Notes: generated by a model from the sequence alone, not told the origin. A DNA stretch of 64,000 nt from Pontibacter litorisediminis (GCF_029360645.1 NZ_JARDUA010000001.1:1054001-1118000); one strand, 5' to 3'; counted from the first letter of the stretch, positions 32,941 to 43,288 are shown. A program made the numbers and translations.

Positions 32941-35900
32941 TTAGCGCAGGATGTACAGCTTGCCGTAGCCGTTCTTAAAGGTACCGTCGCCGAAGGTGTT
33001 GCGGTGCTTCATCTCTTCTTCACCTTTGCTCATGATCACGCGGTACAGGTATACCCCGTTGGCTAGCTTATCGCCATACATGTCGGTGCCGTCCCAGGCA
33101 TACTCTGTTTTGTTGTTGCCGATGCGCAATGGCCCGAGCTCCTCTTTCATGATTTCCTTCACCACTTTACCGGTAATCGTCAGGATCTGTATCTTCATGT
33201 GGTCCGGGATCGTGCTGCCCGTGATCGTGAAGATAAAATTGGTCTTGGTAGAGAACGGGTTCGGGAACGGATAGAAATTTGAAATGCTCGACTCGCTCAC
33301 TACCTTAAAGCCAATCCTGTACGGCGACACCCCCGACTCCTTCCCGACAGCATCTTTGGCTCTTACCTCCAAGGTGTAGTCGCCGTCTGCCAGCGCTGTC
33401 GGCTTGAACTCCAGCTTAAAGTCGTTTGCTTCTGTGGCAGGTGTGTAAACCACCTCCTGGTTATTCATCAGCTCAACTTCTTTCTGTCCCTCCTTCGGAG
33501 AAATCAATACCATAGACATTTTAGAAGGATCCTGCAGGAAGACGTGCCTGTTCTCATCTTTCACCGTCACGCTTATCAGCGGGCTCGGCGATACGATATC
33601 CCCATCCAAAATATGGATACCATCAAAGGCCACATCCATGATCGGGTGCAGTTTGGACTTCACCCCGAAATTGACCTCATATATGTTGTTGCCATACTCC
33701 TGCTCGGGAACCAGGCGCGGGTTCACATAGATGCTTATCCTGTAGTCCCCGTCCAGCTCAGCAGTGGAAACAGTGTGGTTAAAGTATACTGTCTCATTTG
33801 GCCCTACTGGCTTTATCTTAAAGCGTGATGTGGTGGAGGAGACCCCGCTCCCGGTAAAGACTACCTCCACTGTCAGTGAGTCGGTAAACGCCGTAGAGGT
33901 AACGTTCTGGAAAGCCATCGGCACAGTCAAACTTCCTCTTCCCGCCAGTTGTGTTAGCTCCTCGCTGCTCGCCTTCACCAGGTCAGGGCGTATGACACCC
34001 TCCGGCACAGGATCGTACAGCACAAACCACTCCTTTAGCTGCGGCGCCGTCCGGGCCACAGAGTCTGATAAGAAAGCAGTAAGCTTCAGGCTAGGGTATT
34101 GGCTGGCATCAATATGAGAAATATCAAGTCTTCTGGAGCTGATTCTATCTTCAAGTACAATCTCCTGCCCTGCAGCGTCAATACCAATCAGGCTCAGCTT
34201 ATACTTGTCATCGCCACCGGCATAAGCCTTTATGGTGTGGTGCAGCGAACCCCAACGCAGAGCAGGCCCAACTGTCGTAGAAGTTATAGTGCCAGACTGG
34301 CGATTAGATTCCAGGGTAACATCCAGCACGATGCTTTGAGCAGTTCGCGGAGTGCCGCCCTCCTTCTCAGCCTCTTCCGAAGAGAAAGTCTTCTCCTGTG
34401 CCGTGCCTGGCGCAGCACCTTTCCGGCCAATGATGACGAAAGGGTCACCAGTTTTCAGCTTTTCGATCAGAGAAGAGCCAATGCTCCTGAACGCTGCTTT
34501 TGCCTCCTCAGGAAATACACTGAACGGCACATTATTAACAGACATGACCGCTACGTAATAACCTTCCGGAACGGCATCAATAAATCTTTTGATTTTTGCC
34601 CTATTGGCTACAGTTGATAAGTTATTTGTATCGAAAATAAACGGAGTGGCGGGGCAGGTAACAGTTCCCCCTAGATTAGTTAGCGGCTCTAGCGTTACAT
34701 CATTGTAGACTACAAAAAACAAACGCGGGTTAGCGCTGGCGTTAGGATTGCCGCACTGCCAGCTTAGCACTTGATCGCCATCAATATAAAAGCCTTGCGG
34801 AGGATGTGCGAATCTTTCGCTTCCACCTGCTGTCCTCAGGCTCAAGAACCTCCTTACTGTATTGAACTCCCACTTTCCGGTTTTTTGGTCTAGCGGCTTA
34901 AAGGCTTCCGCCTTCGCTTCTGTAAATTGGCCTTTGTGACTCTGGGACCAGCCTGAATTTACACCCGGAATATGTCTGAATGAATTTTCAACCCAGATTG
35001 TATCTTCTTTTGGACTGTAGGAGTTAAAACGCGCGCGCCAGAAATAAACTATGCTATCGTTACTCCCACTAATCAGGTTTACATCCCAAGTGGCAAAAGC
35101 TGTTTTACTGACAGTGGTGGACTGGAGCCACGGGCTGGAGAAATTGGCCGTTGTGTCAAGCTCAAAATAGACGCCTCTACCCTCTTGCATCACATTGGCC
35201 TGCACGGCTAAAGATACATTCGTGTTCCCAACGATGCTGTACTTCATGGGATAAACAGTCGTTAAGCCACTGGCAGAGATAAATTTTTGGAAAGACGCTG
35301 TGTTATTATCTTCCTTTAATTCCTCAATTACTTCAGGGCTATCTAATTTTACCTCAAACACATTGATACCAGTGGATGGGGTGCCTGCATTAGCCAGTTT
35401 CAATGCCACTGCATTTTGATAGTAAACCGGAGGTATCTTTAAAGAGTCATAGACTTTGATGGAATTATCAGGGTAGGTACGTTTCACGGAAACATAAATG
35501 GAGTCTGTTATTGCTTTACCTAGGTTTTTAACATCGAAATGTAGCACCACTGTATCTGATAAAGCCGTCGCAAGGCTACCCTTTTCATCCTTAAGCTCAA
35601 AGCTATTGCTCCTGAACGTGTAGTCTGGCTTGCTAGGAGTGTACAGATGAATTGCCGGATCACCCTGTAAGGCCATTTCCAGCACTAAAGATGTCGCAAA
35701 ATGAATGCTTGGACTAATACCTGAATACTTGTCGATTACGCTCCGGATAGCCTCCTGTTGCACCTGTCCTAAGGTTTTGTTTTGATACTCTTCCTCTGTA
35801 AGCCCTACCCTATACATGGCTAAAGTAAAATCGTGCAGATATGCGTCAAAGCCTGTGGCTGTATGGGCAATAAAAGCGACAGAACCTTTATTTGGAACAT

Positions 35901-37992
35901 TCAGCCAATCTTCGCCTATCGGTGTGAAATTGCTCACGTATGGGTCGTCGATCACATAGGAATTTCCGACGCCACAGCCATTTACCAGAATAATCGGGTA
36001 TTTGCCGGCGTTTTTGTAATTGCTTGTCGGAAGGGACGGGTATCCCATGTTCAGGTCAGTTACCCCTGCCCCGCTGTGCCCGAAGAATGTAATCAAGGAT
36101 ACTCCTTCATTTACCTCTTTAGAGATATCAACATTTTCTGTTACATCACTCAGGTTCTTCCTGGTTTTCTCAATCACACGTGCGCCCAACAGAGGTCCTT
36201 TTGCTATTTCGGTATACGTGGCGATGTAGCCTCCATACTTAGTGAGTTCCAGTGGTAGTCTTCCTCCCCCTAAGTGCAATACGTTTTTCCTCCACTCTAA
36301 CCCTTCAGGTGTGGCATCATACATTTTTACCTTGTTCAGGTAGTTGATAACATCGGCAGGCGTTCTAGCAAAAACTCTCCCCGTTGGCATAGTTGGCACA
36401 AAGTTATTGTTCCTGAAGTCAATCGAGAACATATGGTCGGAAGCCGGGTATCCAAACGTCGGCACTAAGTCCGCTGCCCTAAAATCAAGCTGCTTATACT
36501 TTGTATGGCTAGGCTCTAACCCTTTACCTAGCAGGAGAAGGTGCTTTTCGCGGGTAGAAGTATTCAGGAAAGAGCAAAACCGCTTAATGCTAACAGGCGA
36601 AAATTCTCCGTAATGGAATTGGTTCACCAGGTCATCGGTAAAGACCAACAGCGTATCGTAACCACCGCCTGCAGCAGAGCTTCGGTAGGCCGCATACTCT
36701 TTTGGAGCCGGAAGAGCGCTGCCGTTAGCAGTCTTCATCAACACTTTGTTGGAAATAATGATGTAGTTGTGTTGATCAGGGTTTATACTTCTGAACCTGA
36801 CGCTTTTTGAGGAGACGGGCAAAAGAGGTGTGTTGGTATCTGCCAGAAGAACTTTTCGGCTGCTGCGCTCACTATTGATAACAAACCCTTTGCTCCCGCC
36901 CGCTACATACCCAGGTATACGAACAATATCACCCGTTGAAGTAACATCATAGGCTACAGCAGTAGCTGGTGCCTGCAAAAACTCATAATATAAAGACCCA
37001 GAACGTAGCGAGTCAGTATAAAAATGTACTTTGTTGCCAGAGAATACACTCCTCTGAGGGTATATGACTTGTGCAAAAGCTAAACCAACCGTTGGTTTAT
37101 TCCCATTCACGGTTTGCGGCACCAACTGGAAAGAGAACTTCCCATTAGTGATATTCAGATCTGACAACTCTAAAGGATGTGAGGTCTTAGAAGAGCCAAA
37201 ATTTCCGTACTCTATTGTAGAAATGGTTCGGGTACTTGCCACTAAAGTATTAATGTCAAACCGATGTGTGCCTTCATTAGGACCAACTGTCACCAAATTA
37301 AGCCTTGGTTTCCCCCCTGAAGTAACCACATTCGTTATACCAGTAACCTCAAAGCTCAGTTTCTTAGCGTCAGCACTCGTACCGGAGAACCACCCCTCCC
37401 CTTCATCCATCCAAGGCATAATGTTACCACCCTGTTTTCCATAGTACCTCCCAGCACTATATGACGAAGTCTGCAACAACATCGCCTTCTGCCAATGAAA
37501 CGGCTCCGGCGTCAGCCCACTTGGAGAAAGGTTTGTTTCACGCATGCGCTTGTTGTTACCAGCCGGGTTTACGGTGAGGAAGTAGGCAGCTGTGTCGGTG
37601 TACATGCTGGAGAGCTGGTGTACCTGGTGGGCGGGGTTCTTGTACAGCTCTGCGTCCATAGCCCCGTCGTTGCGCTCGCCGTAGAACTCCATGAAATCCT
37701 GTGGGTCCAGGCGTCCGTCGGCTTCCCCGGCCACATAAATGGCCACCTCCTTGCCACGGCGGAAAAGCTGCAGATGCTGCGGGTTCACGCTCCCTAACCC
37801 TAGCTGCTGCAGATAGGCGTAATCCAGTTTGTAGAGGCCGGTTTCCACCACCTGCAGCTTGTGGTATGTTTTGGAGTAGTCGATCCACTCGTTGCCGTAG
37901 ACCTCCTGCGCCTGGGTTTTGCCTGCTGTAAAGCTCGCCACCAGGAGGATAACTGGTACTAAAAAGCACTTTATATTAAAAGTCTTATACAT
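32941..37992 (-). CDS. porU2: Type IX secretion sortase-like protein PorU2
   Basis: A 1683-aa exported C25 (gingipain-like) cysteine peptidase homologue. It has a signal peptide (ending KTQAQ), an N-terminal beta region, the peptidase domain with catalytic His in FFGHSGAG (near residue 637) and Cys in VNGCGVGN (near 672), several Ig-like beta domains, and a FlgD-like C-terminal domain (NPFSTKTNFIFTI, YAWDGTDMYGDKLANGVYLYRV). PorU cleaves the sorting tail of type IX cargo at the cell surface; this longer form is the one called PorU2 and is paired with PorV2. The middle of the gene, roughly 34250-37500, is more AT-rich than its ends. Confidence 0.88.
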   Translation of the reverse strand: MYKTFNIKCFLVPVILLVASFTAGKTQAQEVYGNEWIDYSKTYHKLQVVETGLYKLDYAYLQQLGLGSVNPQHLQLFRRGKEVAIYVAGEADGRLDPQDFMEFYGERNDGAMDAELYKNPAHQVHQLSSMYTDTAAYFLTVNPAGNNKRMRETNLSPSGLTPEPFHWQKAMLLQTSSYSAGRYYGKQGGNIMPWMDEGEGWFSGTSADAKKLSFEVTGITNVVTSGGKPRLNLVTVGPNEGTHRFDINTLVASTRTISTIEYGNFGSSKTSHPLELSDLNITNGKFSFQLVPQTVNGNKPTVGLAFAQVIYPQRSVFSGNKVHFYTDSLRSGSLYYEFLQAPATAVAYDVTSTGDIVRIPGYVAGGSKGFVINSERSSRKVLLADTNTPLLPVSSKSVRFRSINPDQHNYIIISNKVLMKTANGSALPAPKEYAAYRSSAAGGGYDTLLVFTDDLVNQFHYGEFSPVSIKRFCSFLNTSTREKHLLLLGKGLEPSHTKYKQLDFRAADLVPTFGYPASDHMFSIDFRNNNFVPTMPTGRVFARTPADVINYLNKVKMYDATPEGLEWRKNVLHLGGGRLPLELTKYGGYIATYTEIAKGPLLGARVIEKTRKNLSDVTENVDISKEVNEGVSLITFFGHSGAGVTDLNMGYPSLPTSNYKNAGKYPIILVNGCGVGNSYVIDDPYVSNFTPIGEDWLNVPNKGSVAFIAHTATGFDAYLHDFTLAMYRVGLTEEEYQNKTLGQVQQEAIRSVIDKYSGISPSIHFATSLVLEMALQGDPAIHLYTPSKPDYTFRSNSFELKDEKGSLATALSDTVVLHFDVKNLGKAITDSIYVSVKRTYPDNSIKVYDSLKIPPVYYQNAVALKLANAGTPSTGINVFEVKLDSPEVIEELKEDNNTASFQKFISASGLTTVYPMKYSIVGNTNVSLAVQANVMQEGRGVYFELDTTANFSSPWLQSTTVSKTAFATWDVNLISGSNDSIVYFWRARFNSYSPKEDTIWVENSFRHIPGVNSGWSQSHKGQFTEAKAEAFKPLDQKTGKWEFNTVRRFLSLRTAGGSERFAHPPQGFYIDGDQVLSWQCGNPNASANPRLFFVVYNDVTLEPLTNLGGTVTCPATPFIFDTNNLSTVANRAKIKRFIDAVPEGYYVAVMSVNNVPFSVFPEEAKAAFRSIGSSLIEKLKTGDPFVIIGRKGAAPGTAQEKTFSSEEAEKEGGTPRTAQSIVLDVTLESNRQSGTITSTTVGPALRWGSLHHTIKAYAGGDDKYKLSLIGIDAAGQEIVLEDRISSRRLDISHIDASQYPSLKLTAFLSDSVARTAPQLKEWFVLYDPVPEGVIRPDLVKASSEELTQLAGRGSLTVPMAFQNVTSTAFTDSLTVEVVFTGSGVSSTTSRFKIKPVGPNETVYFNHTVSTAELDGDYRISIYVNPRLVPEQEYGNNIYEVNFGVKSKLHPIMDVAFDGIHILDGDIVSPSPLISVTVKDENRHVFLQDPSKMSMVLISPKEGQKEVELMNNQEVVYTPATEANDFKLEFKPTALADGDYTLEVRAKDAVGKESGVSPYRIGFKVVSESSISNFYPFPNPFSTKTNFIFTITGSTIPDHMKIQILTITGKVVKEIMKEELGPLRIGNNKTEYAWDGTDMYGDKLANGVYLYRVIMSKGEEEMKHRNTFGDGTFKNGYGKLYILR

Positions 37993-38017
37993 AGGGTGAT
38001 TGCTAAAACTTTATACT

Positions 38018-39115
38018 TTAGTCGAATGCGTATCCTAATGAAACGATAACGGAAGAAGTGCTGCGGCTACCGACAGAATTGCTCTCGCTGTTGTTGATGC
38101 GGGAAAGGGCCAGGTCAAGGTTCAGGCCACCGGTTTTGATGCCTACCCCAAAGTTAGGTTGTATGCGTTTGGTAGTGCCGCCGTCGAAGTTCTGTGTTTC
38201 CTGGTAGTTATTGAAGCCAGCGCGTACAAAAACGGAGCTCGCGTAAGCCAACTCCAACCCCACGTGCGGGTCTACTGACACGACATCAGACCCGTAAAGC
38301 ACGTTGCGCTTTCCATCAAAGGTAAAGTCTATGTCTGTGGCCAGGGCACCTGTGAAGCTGTCGGTAAAGCGGAAGGTTTTGCCTACGCCAAGTACAACCC
38401 GCGGCAGGGTAAGTTCTGCTGTGTTCTCCGGCAAGTCGTTACCGGTTTGCAGGTACGCCTCCTCCAGTTCCTCCACGTTGTGGGTCCAGGCGGTGAAGGT
38501 GGTGGTGATGTCTTTGGCCATGACTCCGAACTGCCAGGTACCGCGCTGCAGCTGTGCCCCGGCATCAATGCCAAAACCATAGGCATCGGCAAAGTCGCCT
38601 ACGTTGCGGTAAATGATTTTGGCGCTGGCCCCCAGCTGCAGGCCTTCGATCAGGTTGCTTTTGCGGGCGTAGGAAAGCAGCATGGCGTAATCAGCCACGG
38701 AGAAGAAGCGGATGCTATCGTACTGGATGTAGCCGTACTCATTCTGCAGGCGACGGGTATCGGCAATGTCATCCACACCTACCCTGATAAGCGAAACCGC
38801 CAGGGCACTGCTCGAGTCCAGCGGCATGGCAAAGCTGGCAAAGTCATTCTTGGCAATGCCGGCAAAGAGCTCTGAGTGCATCAGGCTCACGTTGTACTTG
38901 TGCGGCAGGCGCAGCAGTCCAGCGGGGTTCCAGTAGCCGGCGGTGGCATCCTCAGCCAGGGCCGACTGAACATTGCCCATACCCAGCGCACGGGCACCCA
39001 CTCCCAGGTTCAGGAACTCATTGCTATACTTCGGCGTGGAAACCTGCGCCTCGGCCGCTCTCCACGTTAGCAGCAGCATCACCGCCAGCAGGCAGCGGAG
39101 CATAAAGTTGTTCAT
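38018..39115 (-). CDS. porV2: PorV2-like type IX outer membrane protein
   Basis: A 365-aa outer membrane beta-barrel of the PorV/PorQ family (FadL-like). It has a signal peptide (ending AAEAQ), the family's NLGVGARALGMGNVQSALAED segment with WNPAGLL at residues 35-70, and a final aromatic strand (VSLGYAFD). PorV shuttles type IX cargo to the sortase; the gene directly precedes porU2 (25-bp gap, same strand), so the two probably act together. Confidence 0.86.
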   Translation of the reverse strand: MNNFMLRCLLAVMLLLTWRAAEAQVSTPKYSNEFLNLGVGARALGMGNVQSALAEDATAGYWNPAGLLRLPHKYNVSLMHSELFAGIAKNDFASFAMPLDSSSALAVSLIRVGVDDIADTRRLQNEYGYIQYDSIRFFSVADYAMLLSYARKSNLIEGLQLGASAKIIYRNVGDFADAYGFGIDAGAQLQRGTWQFGVMAKDITTTFTAWTHNVEELEEAYLQTGNDLPENTAELTLPRVVLGVGKTFRFTDSFTGALATDIDFTFDGKRNVLYGSDVVSVDPHVGLELAYASSVFVRAGFNNYQETQNFDGGTTKRIQPNFGVGIKTGGLNLDLALSRINNSESNSVGSRSTSSVIVSLGYAFD

Positions 39116-39334
39116 CCTCTATCGTATAGGTTATATCAATCGCTAAAAATTTTATTGCATTTACCAAAGTACAGCCCTGCGGCTCCTTCCCCTCCTTTTG
39201 TGCCCTCCTAACATACTGCGGGCCTTTTTAGTTGACTCCGGCCACAATTTATTTTTATCCAAAATTAATCATTTATAATAACAATTTCCCAGCCTTACAA
39301 CCAATATAAAAAAAGGGCGTAAAGAATTTTAGAC

Positions 39335-39371
39335 AGTACCTTGCTTTACATAGTACCTTATCATATATTTG
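39335..39371 (+). promoter_or_regulatory. padR promoter and probable PadR operator
   Basis: AGTACC occurs twice (39335-39340 and 39352-39357), 17 bp apart, around TTGCTTTACAT. The -7 box TATATTTG follows at 39364-39371. This layout places a PadR-type operator over the -33 region. The spacer 39116-39395 holds nothing else I can recognise. Confidence 0.6.
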
Positions 39372-39395
39372 CCTCAACATTATAACGGAATCATC

Positions 39396-39734
39396 ATGAA
39401 AGTAGAAAACACACAAGTGCAGATGCGGAAGGGAATTCTGGAATTCTGCATACTGGAGATTATCTCTCGTGGTGAAGTTTATGCGTCCGATATGCTAGAG
39501 GAGCTCACAGCGGCCAAAATGATCGTTGTGGAGGGTACGCTCTACCCCCTGCTCACCCGCCTCAAGAACGCGCAGCTTCTGGAATACAACTGGGTAGAGT
39601 CCACCTCAGGCCCGCCGCGAAAGTATTACCGCCTCACCGACACCGGCAAAGAGTTTCTGGAGCAGCTCCGGCAAACCTGGTCCGAGCTAGTTGACTCCAC
39701 AGAATTCATTATCCGAAACAAGAAAGCCCAGTAA
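39396..39734 (+). CDS. PadR-family transcriptional regulator
   Basis: A 112-aa winged-helix regulator (MRKGILEFCILEIISRGEVYASDML, VEGTLYPLLTRLKNAQLL and GPPRKYYRLTDTGKEFL) lacking the long C-terminal helix domain of larger PadR proteins (subfamily 2). ATG at 39396 is chosen, 25 bp after the -7 box. It overlaps functionally with the next gene, which starts 2 bp after its stop; this pair is common in Bacteroidota. Confidence 0.92.
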   Translation: MKVENTQVQMRKGILEFCILEIISRGEVYASDMLEELTAAKMIVVEGTLYPLLTRLKNAQLLEYNWVESTSGPPRKYYRLTDTGKEFLEQLRQTWSELVDSTEFIIRNKKAQ

Positions 39735-39736
39735 TC

Positions 39737-42274
39737 ATGAAAAAGAACATAAGTATAAACTTGCAAGGCATCATCTTCCAGATTGAGGAGGATGGGTATG
39801 AGCAGCTTAGCCGCTACCTGGCCTCTATCAGAACGTACTTTTCTAACTATGAGGGCCATGAGGAAATTGTAGCCGACATTGAGGCCCGTATTGCCGAGAT
39901 TTTCTCCGCCCGCGTGTCGCCGGTAAAACAAGTGATTACGCAGGAGGACGTGCAATACCTGATCACCCGGATGGGTAACGTAACCGACTTTGAGGTAGAG
40001 GAGCCACTGGAGGAGGAGGCCTATGCCTCTGCCGGAGGAGCTGCAGGCACCGAAGCCGGAGCCGAGGCTGGCGCAGGTGCAGCCTACGCCGCAGGCCCTA
40101 AAAAGCTGTACCGCGACATGAACAACAAGGTAATCGCGGGTGTATCATCCGGAATTGCCAATTACCTGAAAGTGGACCCGCTCTGGCTCAGGCTGTTTTT
40201 CGTGATGCTGGTGCTGCTGGGCGTCGTTTCGGCAGGCGTATCGGCGGCAACAGGCATTATCATCTACGTTATACTTTGGATTGCCATGCCGGAGAGCAAC
40301 CTGCTGCCCGAGACAAAGGTGCGTAAGCTGTTCCGTGACCCGGACGACAAAAAGCTGGCTGGTGTCTGCAGCGGCATTGCGAAGTACTTTGGCGTGGATG
40401 TGGCTGTTCTACGGGTACTTTTCCTGATCTCGATCTTCCTGGGGGGCTTCGGTATACTGGCTTATATCGTGCTCTGGGTTGCCATGCCTGAGGCTGTTAC
40501 TCTGACCGAGCGCATGCAAATGCAGGGCGACCCGGTAACGCTGGCCGGCATTGAGCGCACCCTGAAGGACAACCTGAACATGCGCGACAGCAACGGTGAG
40601 GAAAGCGCGCTGGCAAAAATCATCTTGCTGCCAATACGCCTCATAGCCCAGGTTTTTAACTGGATCGGGCGCGCGCTGGGTCCGGTGCTGGCCTTCCTCA
40701 TCACCCTGATCCGTGTGGCCGCCGGCGTTATCCTCCTGGTCATATCCATCGGCCTGACGATTGCCCTCTTCTCCACGCTTTTTTTCTCACTTGGCATTAT
40801 TGATGAGACACAGTACGTAACCATTGGTGATTTTCCGGCCTCCGTGCTTCTCGGGGGCTTTCCCAGGCTCGGATTGGTGGCAGGCTTCTTTGTAGGGCTG
40901 ATCCCGCTCCTACTGCTCATGGTGCTGGGGGTAAGCTTGCTTATAAAGCGCACCTTCATGAAGCCAATCGTGGGCTGGTCACTGTTTGGGGTGTGGCTGG
41001 TGGCACTGTTCACCATGATCGCTACCATTGCCATGTTCAGCGGCAACTTCCGCCGCAGCGGCGAGGTAACCACCAGCAAAACCATACCTGTGGAAGGCAT
41101 CCGCACCCTTACCCTGGATACCTATGACACCGGCCTGAGCTTCGACAACGTGTATGTAGAGGTGCAGGAAAACGCCGGACCGGACGTGGAAATTATTCAG
41201 CGGGTGGAGGCCAAGGGTAAAACCGAGGAGGAGGCCAAGCAGAACGCCCGCATGATCACCTACCGCGCTGTGCTGAATGACTCAACCCTACGCTTTGACA
41301 ACAGTTACGAGTTTAAAGAAGGCGCTGTCTTCCGTGACCAGGAGCTGAACCTGGTGCTGAGGCTGCCAAAGGACAAACCGCTGCGCCTTACCCGCAACTT
41401 TACCTATATGCTGCCAAGCGCTGCATTGGAGGGAGACTACAGCACCGATAAGATTTTGCGCAACACCTGGCAGGTGAGCGGCGACCGCTTGGTGTGCCTG
41501 ACCTGCGCCGCCGATACCCTCGACACGGAAAGTAACGGGGGCAACGGCGAAAATGGTGAGTTCAACATGGACATTGACATGGATGAAGACGGAGGCTCGG
41601 TAGAGATGCGCGGCAGTGTGCTGTTGAATGAGAATGAGTACAGCAGCAACTCCCGCAACTTTAACTTCCGGGATTTCAGGAGCATCACCATCAGCGGGCC
41701 TTACCATGTGCAACTGCGCCAGGGCAACAGCTACAGCGTAGTCGTTCGTGCCGAGAACGATGAGTTGGAGCGCATGGAACTGGACCAGAGCGGTGACGGG
41801 CTGGAGATCAGTACAAAGCGGAAAAACTTTAGCCTGTTCAACGACCGTGAACCGGTGCTCATCCAAATCACCGCCCCAAACCTCAACACCATCGAGCTGA
41901 ACGGGGCTATAAAAGCGGATATTGGAAGTATAAAAGCGGAGAACCTGCGTCTGCACTTCTCCGGAGCCGTACAGACAATGGCTAACGTGCAAGTGCGCAA
42001 CCTGCGGGTGGATGCAGCAGGTGCTACGGTGAGCAAGTTTACAGGCAAGGCCGAGCGTTTCGAGCTGGATGCCACCGGCGCCTGCGGCATTGATGCCGAC
42101 AACCTTGAGGCCCGCTACGTGGATGTGGACGTAACCGGTGCCGGTGTGGCCGAGGTCTATGCCACCAACACGCTGCGCGCCGATGCCTCTGGCACGAGCC
42201 GCATCGTGTACCGTGGCAACCCCAAAGATACCATCATCGACAGCTCTGGCCCCAGCAGCGTGAAGCGCCGCTAA
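39737..42274 (+). CDS. PspC-domain membrane protein with DUF2807 domain
   Basis: An 845-aa inner membrane protein. After a short N-terminal part come two PspC domains (KKLYRDMNNKVIAGVSSGIA near residue 115 and RKLFRDPDDKKLAGVCSGIA near 195), each with a transmembrane helix ending LWIAMPE or LWVAMPE. Three or four further helices follow (about 300-440), then a large extracytoplasmic region ending in a right-handed beta-helix-like DUF2807 domain (about 640-800, DFRSITISGPYHVQLRQG). PspC proteins respond to envelope stress. Control by the coupled PadR protein is likely. Confidence 0.9.
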   Translation: MKKNISINLQGIIFQIEEDGYEQLSRYLASIRTYFSNYEGHEEIVADIEARIAEIFSARVSPVKQVITQEDVQYLITRMGNVTDFEVEEPLEEEAYASAGGAAGTEAGAEAGAGAAYAAGPKKLYRDMNNKVIAGVSSGIANYLKVDPLWLRLFFVMLVLLGVVSAGVSAATGIIIYVILWIAMPESNLLPETKVRKLFRDPDDKKLAGVCSGIAKYFGVDVAVLRVLFLISIFLGGFGILAYIVLWVAMPEAVTLTERMQMQGDPVTLAGIERTLKDNLNMRDSNGEESALAKIILLPIRLIAQVFNWIGRALGPVLAFLITLIRVAAGVILLVISIGLTIALFSTLFFSLGIIDETQYVTIGDFPASVLLGGFPRLGLVAGFFVGLIPLLLLMVLGVSLLIKRTFMKPIVGWSLFGVWLVALFTMIATIAMFSGNFRRSGEVTTSKTIPVEGIRTLTLDTYDTGLSFDNVYVEVQENAGPDVEIIQRVEAKGKTEEEAKQNARMITYRAVLNDSTLRFDNSYEFKEGAVFRDQELNLVLRLPKDKPLRLTRNFTYMLPSAALEGDYSTDKILRNTWQVSGDRLVCLTCAADTLDTESNGGNGENGEFNMDIDMDEDGGSVEMRGSVLLNENEYSSNSRNFNFRDFRSITISGPYHVQLRQGNSYSVVVRAENDELERMELDQSGDGLEISTKRKNFSLFNDREPVLIQITAPNLNTIELNGAIKADIGSIKAENLRLHFSGAVQTMANVQVRNLRVDAAGATVSKFTGKAERFELDATGACGIDADNLEARYVDVDVTGAGVAEVYATNTLRADASGTSRIVYRGNPKDTIIDSSGPSSVKRR

Positions 42275-42293
42275 AGCCTTATCCAGTATACAG

Positions 42294-42321
42294 GCTGGCT
42301 GAGTATTCTTGCTCAGCCAGC
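42294..42321 (+). terminator. Possible terminator after the PspC gene
   Basis: GCTGGCTGAG and its complement form a 10-bp stem around an 8-base loop 20 bp past the stop. There is no clean T run, so activity is uncertain. Confidence 0.5.
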
Positions 42322-42388
42322 TTCTACAAATACCGCCACTTAGTACAAAATAAAACTACCTGCCCTGCCACCTTTTCCACGCTATACT

Positions 42389-43288
42389 ATGAGAAACACT
42401 GTTCTGCTGCTTCTGCCACTACTTTGGCTTGCTTCGTGCAAAAGCCCGGAGCCTGTCACCCAAAGCGCCCCCGTGTCTTCCGACAGCTCCTCTAAAGTGC
42501 AAATAATGATGCTAGGGGTGCCGCATTTTAGTCAGCTACAGGAGGAGGAAAGCAGGACCAGCAACTTCCTGAGCCCACAAAGGCAGGACGAGATTGCAGA
42601 GGTAAACAAGCTGTTGCTGGCCTATGCGCCTGACATGATCATGATAGAGCGCGAACCGCTGGAGCAGGCAAAGTATGACTCTTTACTCAGCCAGTTTAAA
42701 AACGGGCGGATCCACCTGGAAAGGCTTGAGGGTGGCGCAGGCGAAGTGTACCAGTTTGCCTTTAAACTGGCTAAGGCGGCAGGTCATGACAAGGTATACT
42801 GCATCGATCACTTTGAGAGCACCTCGCAGAGCTTGCTAAGCACTGGCGATAACATCGAGATTTTTGAGAAGGGCCTGAAGCAGTTTCAGCTGACGGCAAG
42901 AGGCATCACCGCTGATTTTAAGAAGGGCGATATGACGTTCCGGGAGTTCCTGGTTACCCTGAACGAGCCGGAGACGATCGCTTTGTCCCATCGCCAGCTA
43001 TACAATTTGCCCGCCTATGTGCAAAACGGCTCGTTCCGAAGCTACCAGGGGCTGAACAGAAGCGAGGTTGACACCACCCAGATTGGCGCTGAACTTATCT
43101 CCTTATTCTACGAGCGGAACCTTAAGATCTACTCCAACATCCTCAATGCGCAATTGAAGTACAAAGGCAAGCGAATTTTGCTGATAATGGGCCAAACGCA
43201 TGTTGGCGTGCTGCAGGATATTATAGAGAATAACCCAAACTATGAAATAAGAAGCGTGAACCACTACCTGAGCGGTTCCGAAGTTTAG
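42389..43288 (+). CDS. DUF5694-like lipoprotein, TraB/TIKI-type fold
   Basis: A 299-aa lipoprotein (lipobox LLWLASC, Cys near residue 17). Two GxxH-type motifs, MLGVPHF near residue 36 and MGQTHVGVLQDI near 268, together with IEREPLE, are the pattern of TraB/PrgY/TIKI-type proteins, which are proposed metallopeptidases. The substrate is unknown. It stands alone between the PspC gene and convergent cca. Confidence 0.72.
   Translation: MRNTVLLLLPLLWLASCKSPEPVTQSAPVSSDSSSKVQIMMLGVPHFSQLQEEESRTSNFLSPQRQDEIAEVNKLLLAYAPDMIMIEREPLEQAKYDSLLSQFKNGRIHLERLEGGAGEVYQFAFKLAKAAGHDKVYCIDHFESTSQSLLSTGDNIEIFEKGLKQFQLTARGITADFKKGDMTFREFLVTLNEPETIALSHRQLYNLPAYVQNGSFRSYQGLNRSEVDTTQIGAELISLFYERNLKIYSNILNAQLKYKGKRILLIMGQTHVGVLQDIIENNPNYEIRSVNHYLSGSEV

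Noticed and set aside
33000..39115. PorU2/PorV2 pair considered as the complete type IX secretion locus
   Set aside because: No porK, porL, porM, porN, sprA or porX/porY-like genes are present; only the pair is supported here.
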